Of a stretch of 64,000 nucleotides of DNA, positions 33,939-44,151 are shown one piece after another. A model generated the notes under the pieces. The model worked only from the letters and a program-made list of their open reading frames with translations, searched no databases and was not told the DNA's origin. Position 1 is the first letter of the stretch, and every line of letters starts with the position of its first letter. The translations under genes were made by a program, and so were the position numbers. The DNA lies in contig CAJWZC010000003.1 in NCBI GenBank assembly GCA_913049915.1, positions 26,714 to 90,713 of the forward strand, read 5' to 3'. The DNA is from an uncultured Colwellia sp. (lineage in GTDB: Bacteria > Pseudomonadota > Gammaproteobacteria > Enterobacterales > Alteromonadaceae).

Positions 33939-34495
33939 TAGTTGGTCCCTAGTATTTTTTTAAGGTTGTTACGGGCATAACGCAAACGACTTTTAACCGT
34001 CTCAAAGTTCTCATCCGTTAACTGACAAATATCCATAACAGAAAAGCCCTCTTGTTGAAAAATAAAAGCTTCACGCTGATAAAAAGGTAGAGAGATTAAA
34101 GCCTCATTAAATTCGGCTAGTTTCTCAGTATGCGCTAATTCTCGAGATAAATTAATCGTAATAGTATGTTCATCAGCTAGCGCTTGCATTTGCCACTTTT
34201 TTTGATGTCGAAGTTCATCAATTAATGTGTTTCTGGCAATAGTGAAAAGCCAGCTTTTCACATTACAGTGATCTTGAGATGTATTTTGTATAACTTTTAG
34301 CCAAGTAGTTTGTAGTACATCCTCAGCTAACTCTTTATTTGATTGGCTTAAAAGGTAGTGATATAGAGATAAATTAAATTGCTCTACCAGTAAAGTTAAG
34401 TACTTTTTATTACCGGTAGAAACATAGTCCATCAATAACTTCTTAGGAGTAATTGTGGGATTTAGCCAACCTTTTATCATTGATGGTAACTTCAA
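33938..34495 (-). CDS. sigma-70 family RNA polymerase sigma factor
   Basis: 185 aa; region 2 LAEDVLQTTWLKVIQNTSQDHCNVKSWLFTIARNTLIDELRHQKK; region 4 LPFYQREAFIFQQEGFSVMDICQLTDENFETVKSRLRYARNNLKK. Confidence 0.92.
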   Translation of the reverse strand: MKLPSMIKGWLNPTITPKKLLMDYVSTGNKKYLTLLVEQFNLSLYHYLLSQSNKELAEDVLQTTWLKVIQNTSQDHCNVKSWLFTIARNTLIDELRHQKKWQMQALADEHTITINLSRELAHTEKLAEFNEALISLPFYQREAFIFQQEGFSVMDICQLTDENFETVKSRLRYARNNLKKILGTN

Positions 34496-34503
34496 ATTAT
34501 CTC

Positions 34504-35112
34504 CTAACTTGATTGAGCCATAGTAAAATCTAACTGCACAGTAAGCTTTTTTTGGTTAATGTTTTTTCCATCAATAGATTTTGCTTTGTATTTCCACTTT
34601 TTTAACGCTTGCTTAGCTGCTTTATCAAAAACTCGCTTAGGTTGTGAACCAATAATGGAGATGTTGACTACTTCACCAATGGTATTAATATCAAAAGCTA
34701 ACACTACCCAGCCTTCAATTCCATCTCTAGCGGCACCAATAGGGTATTTAGGGTTAACTCTTACCAATGGTCTCGCTTCTCCGTCGGCTTTATTACCTAA
34801 AGATAGTACGCTAAGTGGACCACCTGTTTGCTGTAATTTTAGAGGTGAATAATTGAAATCATTATTAACTTCCCCTACATTTGGTTCGACTCTTGTTCTT
34901 GGTATTGATGGTGGGGGGGACGGTGGGTTCAAGTCAGGTCTTACTTTAACTTGAGCCTGGCTCTCATCAGGTAAGCTTACGATATCAATAGGTACACTAT
35001 CAGGTGGTAATACTAAGTTTACCTGATCATTACTAATCAAAAACGCCATAAAGGCAAATAAACCAAAGGTGATTGATCCTGAAAGTCCTGTAATTATTAC
35101 TATTCTATTCAT
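34504..35112 (-). CDS. TonB family energy-transducer-like protein
   Basis: 202 aa; N-terminal TM, Pro-rich linker (PDLNPPSPPPSIPRTRVEP), TonB_C (NPKYPIGAARDGIEGWVVLAFDINTIGEVVNISIIGS...KKWKYK). Confidence 0.88.
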   Translation of the reverse strand: MNRIVIITGLSGSITFGLFAFMAFLISNDQVNLVLPPDSVPIDIVSLPDESQAQVKVRPDLNPPSPPPSIPRTRVEPNVGEVNNDFNYSPLKLQQTGGPLSVLSLGNKADGEARPLVRVNPKYPIGAARDGIEGWVVLAFDINTIGEVVNISIIGSQPKRVFDKAAKQALKKWKYKAKSIDGKNINQKKLTVQLDFTMAQSS

Positions 35113-35345
35113 TTTTTTTCCTCACTAACAGTGAAATTAAAGAGGTGTGGCCACACAGTAAGTAAAAAGAATTAATTACCTACATATCACTTAAACGAAG
35201 AAGAAATGAAAAAGGGGTTAAAAGATATTATTAATTTTTAATATAATATTATGAAGGAAAGCACTTTTGATTATTCAGGGTAAATGTATCTAAAGTTTTT
35301 AATAAAAAGATTAATGAAATTTGTATTGAATGGTCATTTTCAGGC

Positions 35346-35437
35346 AAAAAAAAACCGATAGCAAAGGCTATCGGTGACTTAGCTATGAGGAAAGCTAGAA
35401 TATTCAATTATTACAACAAGCGTCCGCAAAAGGGAAC
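35346..35437 (-). ncRNA. candidate small RNA (~92 nt), minus strand, upstream of ubiE
   Basis: Minus-strand promoter-like TTGCGA-N17-TATACT (35472-35444); strong intrinsic terminator ACCGATAGC-CTTT-GCTATCGGT followed by nine T (35375-35346); internal hairpin TAGCT-TTCCTCAT-AGCTA; no ORF. Confidence 0.6.
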
Positions 35438-35443
35438 AAGAGA

Positions 35444-35472
35444 AGTATAGAGTAAATAATCTATACTCGCAA
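35444..35472 (-). promoter_or_regulatory. sigma70-like promoter for the candidate sRNA
   Basis: -35 TTGCGA (tcgcaa 35467-35472) and -10 TATACT (agtata 35444-35449), spacing 17 nt. Confidence 0.5.
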
Positions 35473-35713
35473 GTGTATTTTGTAATTTTATTTCATTTAT
35501 GTTGCTTTATTACGTAATTGCTAGCTAAATCTAGTTAAAAACCTCTTAAGGCATGGTGAAATCGTTTCTTGAATGGTAATGGTTATAAATAAGTAATAAT
35601 TTAATAAAATGGGTATTAGAGTAATAAAAAACCAGTAGGGTATTTGGTGATTTAGCATGCATACAGTAAACTGTAGGCAATTATTGTTTTAACATTGCTT
35701 TAAGTGAAATACC

Positions 35714-36565
35714 ATGTCATCAACAGATCAAAACTCTTCAGCCAATGACTTATCTACAACTCCCAATACAGCAATCGATGCTGATACTTTAGCCGACAGT
35801 TCAGTTGATACTTCAATTGAGAGTAAAAGCACTACGCATTTTGGTTATAAAACGATAGAAAAAGACGATAAAATTTCTATGGTAGCAGGAGTGTTTCACT
35901 CGGTAGCTAAGCAATATGATGTGATGAATGATTTAATGTCATTTGGTATTCATCGTTTGTGGAAACGTTTTACTATTGATGCAAGTGGCGTGCGCCCAGG
36001 TAATAAAGTATTAGATTTAGCCGGCGGTACAGGTGACTTAACGGCTAAATTTTCACAATTAGTTGGTCGAGAAGGTAACGTCGTTTTAGCTGATATTAAC
36101 AGTTCAATGTTAAATGTTGGTCGTGATAAATTACGGGATAAAGGTTTAGTGCAAAATATAGAATATGTACAAGCTAATGCTGAATACCTACCTTTTGAAG
36201 AAAATACGTTTGATATAGTCACTATCGCTTTTGGTTTACGTAATGTTACGGATAAAGATAAAGCCTTACGCTCAATTTATTCAGTGCTAAAACCAGGCGG
36301 ACGTTTACTGGTACTAGAATTTTCGAAGCCAGAAAATGAATTATTGAATAAAGCCTATGATTTCTATTCATTCAATATATTACCTAAAATGGGCGAATTA
36401 GTAGCTAAAGATGGTGAAAGTTATCAATACTTGGCGGAGTCAATTCGTATGCATCCTGATCAAGAAACATTAAAAGGTATGATGGAAAATGCAGGTTTTG
36501 AACAAACAAGTTATAAAAATTTAACTGGTGGGGTTGTTGCCTTACACAAAGGTTATAAGTTTTAA
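35714..36565 (+). CDS. ubiE: ubiquinone/menaquinone biosynthesis C-methyltransferase UbiE
   Basis: [55 protein letters not shown]. Confidence 0.96.
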   Translation: MSSTDQNSSANDLSTTPNTAIDADTLADSSVDTSIESKSTTHFGYKTIEKDDKISMVAGVFHSVAKQYDVMNDLMSFGIHRLWKRFTIDASGVRPGNKVLDLAGGTGDLTAKFSQLVGREGNVVLADINSSMLNVGRDKLRDKGLVQNIEYVQANAEYLPFEENTFDIVTIAFGLRNVTDKDKALRSIYSVLKPGGRLLVLEFSKPENELLNKAYDFYSFNILPKMGELVAKDGESYQYLAESIRMHPDQETLKGMMENAGFEQTSYKNLTGGVVALHKGYKF

Positions 36566-36567
36566 TC

Positions 36568-37263
36568 ATGCAAGATTTTACTAATCAAGGCCTAACTAGC
36601 TTAAGTACGCAATTTAGCATTCAGTTAGGTAAGCGTTTATTATTCCCACAAGTTGCTACAGCGACGCTTGAATTTATTATTAATAAGGCGTTGGCTTTAA
36701 ATAATAATAAATCAGTATCTTTTGCTGCAGTTGCTCAAAAAATGTTAACCCTTGAACTAGCAGAACTGCCATTCACCTTATGTTTTACTGTTAATACCAG
36801 TGCTAGCAAAACAGTGGTTATCGTTAGGTCTTGTAGTGAGTTGAGTGATTGTACTATTAATACCAGCCTCAGTACGCTCAATAAATTAAAAGCTAATCAA
36901 TCTCTTACGCAATTAATAAAGCAAGACGAACTCGATGTAACGGGTGATATTAAAATAGCGCAACAATTTGCTAATATTGCTCAATCACTTGAAATAGATT
37001 GGCAAAGCGAGCTTGCTAAACAGCTTGGTGACGTACCAACGCATAAATTATTACAGTTTGGTAATAAAATTACCAAATCACTTGTTGGCAGAGGTAAGCA
37101 ACTTGAAGCGGATATTAGCGAGTATATTGTGCATGAAAAGCGTTTAGTGGTTACCCGTAGTCAAATAAATGCTTTTAACCAAAACACTAAAGATGTTGCC
37201 AGTAAGGTTGATACCTTGTCTGTCCGCATCGATAAACTCGTTGCTAACATAGCGAATAAATAA
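36568..37263 (+). CDS. ubiJ: ubiquinone biosynthesis accessory factor UbiJ (SCP2 domain)
   Basis: Position between ubiE and ubiB; DVTGDIKIAQQFANIAQSLEIDWQSELAKQLGDVPTHKL; C-terminal coiled coil. Confidence 0.92.
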   Translation: MQDFTNQGLTSLSTQFSIQLGKRLLFPQVATATLEFIINKALALNNNKSVSFAAVAQKMLTLELAELPFTLCFTVNTSASKTVVIVRSCSELSDCTINTSLSTLNKLKANQSLTQLIKQDELDVTGDIKIAQQFANIAQSLEIDWQSELAKQLGDVPTHKLLQFGNKITKSLVGRGKQLEADISEYIVHEKRLVVTRSQINAFNQNTKDVASKVDTLSVRIDKLVANIANK

Positions 37264-37350
37264 GTTAACGGATAAATAATCTAAGGTTAATTAGCGAATA
37301 CGACTAATAGCCTTGCTCGTGTTAATAAATCATAGGAAATAATAATCGCC

Positions 37351-38919
37351 GTGAGTAGCCAACGTCTTTATCAAATCGTTAAAACCTTCTTAAATTTTGG
37401 TTTAGATAAAATGGTACCTGCGGGACTGTTGCCTTGGTATGCCAAAGCCGCTAGGTATAGCTTGTTTTGGTTGAGAAATAAACATAAAGATAAAACCCCA
37501 GAGCAGCGTTTTCGTTTAGCGATAGAAGTGTTAGGACCAGTGTTTATCAAGTTTGGCCAAATGCTATCAACCAGGCGTGACTTATTACCTCCAGAATTAG
37601 CTGACGAACTCGCTTTATTACAAGATAAAGTAACCCCCTTTGATGGTGAGCAAGCAAAAGATATTATTGTTGCTGCTATGGGTGCAGATGTTTTTACACA
37701 ATACTTTAAAGACTTTGACTTGACCCCTTTGGCATCAGCCTCTATCGCGCAAGTTCATACCGCAACATTACTTGCTAGAGATACTGAAAAAAATATCGTT
37801 ATTAAGGTATTACGACCTAATATCAGTAAAATAATTTTAGCCGACATCAAAGTAATGTCTCTGTTTGCTGGTCTCGTGGCCCGTTGGTTACCCGATGGTA
37901 AACGCTTACGACCAAAGGAAGTTGTTGAAGAGTATCGTAAAACAATGCTAGATGAGTTGGACCTTAACCGTGAGGCTGGTAATGCCATCCAATTAAAGCA
38001 TAATTTTGAACAAGGCAGTGAATACGATAAAGCGCTATACGTACCTGAGATCCATAGTGAATATAGCTTTGAAAATATCATGGTTATGGAACGTATTTAT
38101 GGTGTTGGTGTGGGTGACGTAGACACCCTTAACCAGCTAGGCGTGAATATGAAGTTACTAGCGGAACGTGGTGTTGAGGTTTTTTTCACCCAAGTATTTC
38201 GTGATAGTTTTTTTCATGCCGATATGCATCCGGGTAATGTTTTTGTTGATGCCACTAACCCAGCTGATCCTACGTGGATTGCTATTGATTGCGGTATTGT
38301 TGGTACTTTAAATCGAGAAGATAAACGTTATTTAGCCGAAAATTTCGTCGCCTTTTTTAATCGTGATTATCGGAAAGTTGCACAGCTTCATGTTGATTCA
38401 GGATGGGTACCCGCCCACACTAGTGTGGATGAATTTGAATTTGCTATTCGCACTGTTTGTGAGCCTATTTTTAACAAACCATTGTCAGAAATCTCTTTCG
38501 GCCAAGTATTAGTTAACTTATTTAATACTGCACGTCGATTTAATATGGAAGTACAACCGCAGCTTGTTTTACTACAAAAAACCTTGTTGTATATTGAAGG
38601 GTTAGGTCGTCAGCTATATCCGCAGTTAGATTTATGGCAAACGGCAAAACCATTTTTAGAAAACTGGGTAAAAGAACAAATGGGCGTTAAGGCAGTATTT
38701 AGTAAAATTAAAGCTAACTTACCCTTTTGGAATGAAAAACTGCCTGAAATGCCTGACTTAATTTACGACTACTTAAAAACAAGTCGTGAAAACCAACATC
38801 AGCAAACGCAATTAATGCAAACTATGTTGGCGAGTCAAGGCAAGAATAATCAACGAATTATCTGTAGCATTGTTGCTGCAGCAATTATCATTGCTAGCGC
38901 CATTTTTTTAAGCCATTAG
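37351..38919 (+). CDS. ubiB: ubiquinone biosynthesis protein UbiB (atypical kinase-like)
   Basis: 522 aa; [43 protein letters not shown]. Confidence 0.96.
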   Translation: MSSQRLYQIVKTFLNFGLDKMVPAGLLPWYAKAARYSLFWLRNKHKDKTPEQRFRLAIEVLGPVFIKFGQMLSTRRDLLPPELADELALLQDKVTPFDGEQAKDIIVAAMGADVFTQYFKDFDLTPLASASIAQVHTATLLARDTEKNIVIKVLRPNISKIILADIKVMSLFAGLVARWLPDGKRLRPKEVVEEYRKTMLDELDLNREAGNAIQLKHNFEQGSEYDKALYVPEIHSEYSFENIMVMERIYGVGVGDVDTLNQLGVNMKLLAERGVEVFFTQVFRDSFFHADMHPGNVFVDATNPADPTWIAIDCGIVGTLNREDKRYLAENFVAFFNRDYRKVAQLHVDSGWVPAHTSVDEFEFAIRTVCEPIFNKPLSEISFGQVLVNLFNTARRFNMEVQPQLVLLQKTLLYIEGLGRQLYPQLDLWQTAKPFLENWVKEQMGVKAVFSKIKANLPFWNEKLPEMPDLIYDYLKTSRENQHQQTQLMQTMLASQGKNNQRIICSIVAAAIIIASAIFLSH

Positions 38920-39570
38920 ATTTATAGCTGTTACCACTCAGAGCCTACTCTAAAACGTAGATATTGATTGATAACGGGTATATTATTATTAGCGCGTTCA
39001 GTTCAAGCCATTGTTGTTTTAGACTCTTTTCAACTCACCAATGCCCTATACTAGCTATTTTATAGCAAGTTAACTTTTTTATCTTGTTAAATAAAAGAAG
39101 CGGCGATGATATTTATTACACAACCAGATAGTAAAAAAGTAAGATTAGTATGTATATTCTTATGGTGCAATAGTCCCTATAAGTGTTGAATTAAGTAGTA
39201 TTTAGTATTTGTTATGAAGTGATTTTTTAAATTTTATTAATGTTGTACTCGTTCTATTTACAGATAAAATTATAAATTAACAACTTAGTAAAAATATTCT
39301 TATGTTTGACTGTAGTATATGATAATTTTATATAATAATATTATCTTGAATTGTAAATTAAAATAAAAGGTTATATAGAATATTGATACTATGATGATAA
39401 AGCGCTAACGATAGGGTTTTGACTTAGTCAAATGAAGATTTGGAAGTGAGTATTAATAAATTTTACAGCTGAAATATATGGCAGGAATTCTGAGCGGTAG
39501 ATACAATTTAAATCATAGGTAAGCGAGTACGCGTAGCGCATCCGCTTACCTATTTGCTATATGCTAGTAA

Positions 39571-39777
39571 TTAAACCGCTACAACTTTATTTGCGCATGG
39601 ACCTTTTTGTCCTTCGCCTACTTCATATTCTACTGCTTGGCCGTCAGCCAAAGTAGCATATTGACCACCAGCTTGAATTTCTGAATGATGAACAAATAAA
39701 TCTTTGCTGCCATCTTCTGGAGTAATAAAACCGAAACCTTTGTCTGCATTAAACCACTTAACTATACCTTTACTCAT
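39571..39777 (-). CDS. cold-shock protein (CspA family)
   Basis: 68 aa; [32 protein letters not shown]. Confidence 0.96.
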   Translation of the reverse strand: MSKGIVKWFNADKGFGFITPEDGSKDLFVHHSEIQAGGQYATLADGQAVEYEVGEGQKGPCANKVVAV

Positions 39778-40332
39778 AACATTCTCTTTTTTTTTGGTGA
39801 AAAAATTTAATTCTGATCAGCTATCACCATTACATAATCAGAAATTGAAATTTGTTAGATACATCATCCTAAAGCGTATATTGGGAGTACCTTTTTTGGT
39901 TACTTTAGCCATAAATCGTATACGATTTAATCCTAATAATACTGCTTTAATAGAATTACATACCCTAGAAAGATATTGTATTGCTAAAGAGCCAAAGAAA
40001 CCAGCAACAACACACTAAAAACCACTAATACTATATTTATTAGTCCAGATCACACAATTATTCTACTTTATTTACTAAATAGATGAATAAATTGGCTAAA
40101 CCTAAACTATTTATTATAAGTTTTAAACTATTGTTTGGCTTTAATGTATCGGTATTTCATCAGATTGTTGGGAGTCTCTTGATATCAAAAGCTTGCGAGA
40201 AATAGGCTTTTATATTACGTCATTTAATTGCCCATAATTATGGATCAACAGCGATAAAAACGATCTCGATTAGGTCTGATTTATATTATCGAACAAAAGT
40301 CTGGTTATTCGTCTACCAAGACATTAATTCGG

Positions 40333-40461
40333 TTAGCTTATCTTACCATTATGATCAATGCTTAATAGCGGCACAGGTACATACTCAATAACAACTTTAA
40401 TATGACGTAACTCTGTTTCTTGATTTGAACGTACTAGTTGAATTCGTTTTAAAATATCCAT
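40333..40461 (-). pseudogene. possible sensor histidine kinase fragment
   Basis: Manual translation MDILKRIQLVRSNQETELRHIKVVIEYVPVPLLSIDHNGKIS* resembles the linker/PAS start of NtrY-like kinases; rest absent. Confidence 0.35.
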
Positions 40462-40664
40462 AAAGGTTGAGCCTCATTAGTCAAAGCCTACGCCTATGAG
40501 ATTAAGTTTAAATCGCGGTAAGAAGTCGGCATGACCCACTACCCCAAACAATCGGACTAACTCAGTATTCGTTTTTGAAATAAAACGTATTATTTCAAAA
40601 AATTAAATAACCAGTAATATAGTTAGATGATAACCCTCATTCTCTTTTTATATCGGTATTTATA

Positions 40665-41540
40665 CTAGGATTCCGCTTTTAAATAATCAATAAATTTTTG
40701 TACCAGTAGGTTATGGTGACTATCTTTATGAGTGACTAAAGAAAAACGTCGTGATAAATTTAGTGGTGATTTCAGTATCACCAAACTACCTATTTTTAGT
40801 TCTTCAGCAATGGTGAGTTGTGACAAACAACCTAGTCCTAAACCAGCTTTGACTGACTCTTTAATTGCGCCTTGCCTCGTTAGCTCTATACCTAAATTAA
40901 TTTGTGCTCCCGCTTGTTCAATGGCGGCGTCAAATATTGCACGTGTACCTGAGCCATGTTCACGTAATACCCAAGCTTGTTGTTGAAGTTGTTCAAGGTT
41001 AATTATCAATTTTTTTGCTAGTGGATGATCAATAGGGCAAAAAATTTGTAGTTGGTCTTGTTGCCACGGGATTATTTGTAAGTGCTTATGCACTGCTGGG
41101 CCCTCTATCAAGCCAATGGATGCTTTACCTTTATCTAAATAATCTATCACCATTTGGGTATTACCTATGTGTATCTCAGGGACGACTTCAGGATAAATTT
41201 TTACAAATTTAGCAATTAACTTAGGCAGTAAATAAGTGGCGATAGTAGCACTGGCGACAATTCTTAATACACCACTCATGGTGTTTAAATTAGCAAGTTT
41301 TAGGCTATTGAGTAAATCGCCTATTTGGCGTACTTTTGGTAGCGACTTAAGACCATTTTCTGTGATCAATAAATCTCGGCCTACGCGATCAAATAGTGGG
41401 TAACCTAAACTTTCTTCCAGTTCTTTTAACGCTTGGCTAGCGGCAGACTGGCTTAAAGAAAGCTCACTGGCCGCTTTAGTTAATTTACCTAAGCGTGCTG
41501 TTGCTTCAAACAACTGTAGCTTTTTTATCGAAATACTCAT
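40665..41540 (-). CDS. LysR family transcriptional regulator, divergent to a YeiH-like gene
   Basis: LQLFEATARLGKLTKAASELSLSQSAASQALKELEESLGYPLFDRVGRDLLITENG. Confidence 0.93.
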   Translation of the reverse strand: MSISIKKLQLFEATARLGKLTKAASELSLSQSAASQALKELEESLGYPLFDRVGRDLLITENGLKSLPKVRQIGDLLNSLKLANLNTMSGVLRIVASATIATYLLPKLIAKFVKIYPEVVPEIHIGNTQMVIDYLDKGKASIGLIEGPAVHKHLQIIPWQQDQLQIFCPIDHPLAKKLIINLEQLQQQAWVLREHGSGTRAIFDAAIEQAGAQINLGIELTRQGAIKESVKAGLGLGCLSQLTIAEELKIGSLVILKSPLNLSRRFSLVTHKDSHHNLLVQKFIDYLKAES

Positions 41541-41800
41541 GGCTTAAATTACCTTAAGGAGAGTTAACATTAATCATTGTTAGTTAACTCAGTTTTGATT
41601 AATTGATTATAGTTCGGTTTTTTGAATACTATACATCGAATCAATCCATTATTCTTATTTAAAACTTTGAGCTATATTATATTCTATAAAGTGATTACTG
41701 GTTGAGAGTGACTAGTAAACCTATAGTCAGCAGCTTATTAGTTACATAAGTCGTTCTTTATTTACTGTTTATTAGCCATTTATTAGCTAAGAGGTTCGTT

Positions 41801-42808
41801 ATGCCTACCTGCATAGTTCTCCCTATTATTGCCTTATTGGCTATTGCCCTAGCAAGAGTAGAAGAAATCTCCGCTTTTGGTTTGAGCGCACTACCTTTAG
41901 CTATTGTCTTTGGTATGCTTTATGGTCATTTTTCATTAAGAGTTGAAGATGAAAAAGATCAACAGTTCTCAACCTTCTGTAAACAAAAGCTACTTAGAGT
42001 AGGCATTATATTATTTGGTTTTGGCTTAAGTTTTCAGCAAATAATCATGGTAGGTTGGCAAGCCGTTGCGATTGATTTAGTGGTAATAACTACTGTTTTT
42101 TTTATCGGCACTTTTGTTGGTATTAAAGTACTTAAACTACATCGTGATGTTGCTATTTTAACCGCTGTGGGTAGTGCTATTTGTGGGGCCGCAGCCATAC
42201 TTGCGACCGAATCAGTACTTAAACCTAAACAAGAACACATTACTATTGCCATAGCTACTGTTGTGCTGTTTGGTACTTTAGCCATGTTTAGCTACCCATT
42301 TATCTATCAATGGGTTGATATGACTGATCAGTCTTTTGGAATCTATATCGGCAGTACTGCTCATGAAGTAGCGCAAGCCGTTGCCGCAGGACAAAGTATT
42401 AATGGTGAAACCATGCAAACAGCAGTGGTGGTGAAACTCATTCGAGTGATGATGTTAGCGCCATTTATTTTAATGCTAAGCGCAGGATTGAATCGCATTG
42501 ATAACCTTGCCAATAGTAGTATTAGTAACAGCGCTGAGCGTAAAAAAATTGTTATTACTATCCCATGGTTTGTTTTTGGCTTTATGGCTACAGCTATGAT
42601 TAATAGTGTTGTTCTCTTGCCAGATTTTTTTAAAGTAGCATTCAGTTTTGCCAGCCAATTTTCTTTAGCAATGGCAATGGCTGCATTAGGCGCACAAACC
42701 CAATGGACTAGTATTAAAGCCGCTGGGCCTAAGCCACTAATCTTGGGATTATTACTCTTTATTATTTTAATTTTTGGTGGTTTTTTCTTAAGTTCGTGGT
42801 TAATCTAG
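41801..42808 (+). CDS. YeiH/UPF0324 family putative sulfate exporter
   Basis: 335 aa; LLRVGIILFGFGLSFQQI, VGSAICGAAAILATESVLK, GSTAHEVAQAVAAG. Confidence 0.9.
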   Translation: MPTCIVLPIIALLAIALARVEEISAFGLSALPLAIVFGMLYGHFSLRVEDEKDQQFSTFCKQKLLRVGIILFGFGLSFQQIIMVGWQAVAIDLVVITTVFFIGTFVGIKVLKLHRDVAILTAVGSAICGAAAILATESVLKPKQEHITIAIATVVLFGTLAMFSYPFIYQWVDMTDQSFGIYIGSTAHEVAQAVAAGQSINGETMQTAVVVKLIRVMMLAPFILMLSAGLNRIDNLANSSISNSAERKKIVITIPWFVFGFMATAMINSVVLLPDFFKVAFSFASQFSLAMAMAALGAQTQWTSIKAAGPKPLILGLLLFIILIFGGFFLSSWLI

Positions 42809-43639
42809 AAGTTAAAGATAGGACGTTTTTTAGCTTTAATATTAGCTTTTAAATAAAAGTAAAAATAGCTTTAAACCTTTTATCTTTTTGTGGTATTTAA
42901 CTTAGTAATAATCTTAATCCTAATTCTTGTTAAGTGATTTGTAGATTAAGTCGCTTAAAATAGTAATACTATCATAAAGGTATACGTAGATAGCCTCTAT
43001 TAAATGCTAAAATACTTTTAAAGATGATCCTATAGTAATGTCGGTATCGACTATTCGCTCACGGATACTGGACTGTTTAGCGGGCTTACAGCTTTTTATT
43101 CACTTCTGTTTGGTTGGAAATAAGCCAAATACCATCAGGCCTCACCATAAACTGCTAATAAACTAAATAAGAACCAGCGCAGTTAATAATTCACTGAACT
43201 AAAAAATTCACTTAGCATATGCCATAACGATTACTCTTTCGCTGATACTAACATCTCGTTGATTGCATTTGAGGTGTGTTAGCGTTATTTAATACGCTTG
43301 TTTGTACTGATGTCGCGTTAAGTTTTTCCGTTAAAGGTGCTGTTATATCTTTCATACTACTGGCAGAAACTAAACGTCATAATTGATATATGTTCGACAA
43401 TTAGGTTTTAAACCTATTTTTTAAGTGCAATAGCACCATTTTATTTACTATAAAATATTTTTTTAATAAATATGTTTTAAAATAACACTGTTAAAAATAG
43501 CTCCTTATGTTGTGGCGTATATCTTGCTTTTTTTAGAGATGAAATTAAATTGAGTGTATAGGAATCATTATGGTTATTTTCCTACCGGTAGAATACTTAA
43601 TAACGGACATAAAAATAAAAGGCTAGCATGCTAGTTATC

Positions 43640-44104
43640 AGTGAGTAAACGCCTAAAAGTATTAGAAAATAGACTGTGGTACGTAGTTATTGTCAAGAAC
43701 GATAGATAAATCAGCGCTTACCAAAGCGGGTCGTTATATTATTGGTGGGTGATAAGTATTATTGATGAAGTCGCTGAGCTTAATGCTCAACTCATACCGT
43801 AAAAATGTCGTTGCCTGGTACGTTAAAAATCACCATACTGTTGTCTTTTTTTACTACATTTAACGCCAGTGATTGATGAGCTCTCTCAGTTACATCCCAA
43901 GTTAAATTTAAACGTAGATTTTGTTGAACGGCATATCGACTTATTAGCAGAGGACTATGAATTAGCGATACGTGTTGCTGAGTTAAAAAATTCAGTTTAC
44001 AAGCTAGGTAATCAACCGCTATTAATCATGTGCTATGTGCTATTTGTTAGCCCAGATTATATTACAAAACACGGTTTCTATCAGAGCGCTGTCGATCACT
44101 GATT
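43640..44104 (+). pseudogene. degraded LysR family regulator
   Basis: Fragmented HTH end (SKRLKVLENRLW...) near 43640 and effector-domain piece in ORF 43869-44102 (LHPKLNLNVDFVERHIDLLAEDYELAIRVAEL...VSPDYITKHG). Confidence 0.7.
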
Positions 44105-44151
44105 GATTTTATTGCACAGCGCTTTGGTGATAATCCATATTAGGATAATTA

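Noticed and set aside
39704-40018. 104-aa plus ORF overlapping the cold-shock gene
   Set aside because: N-terminal part is antisense to csp and the rest has no family features.
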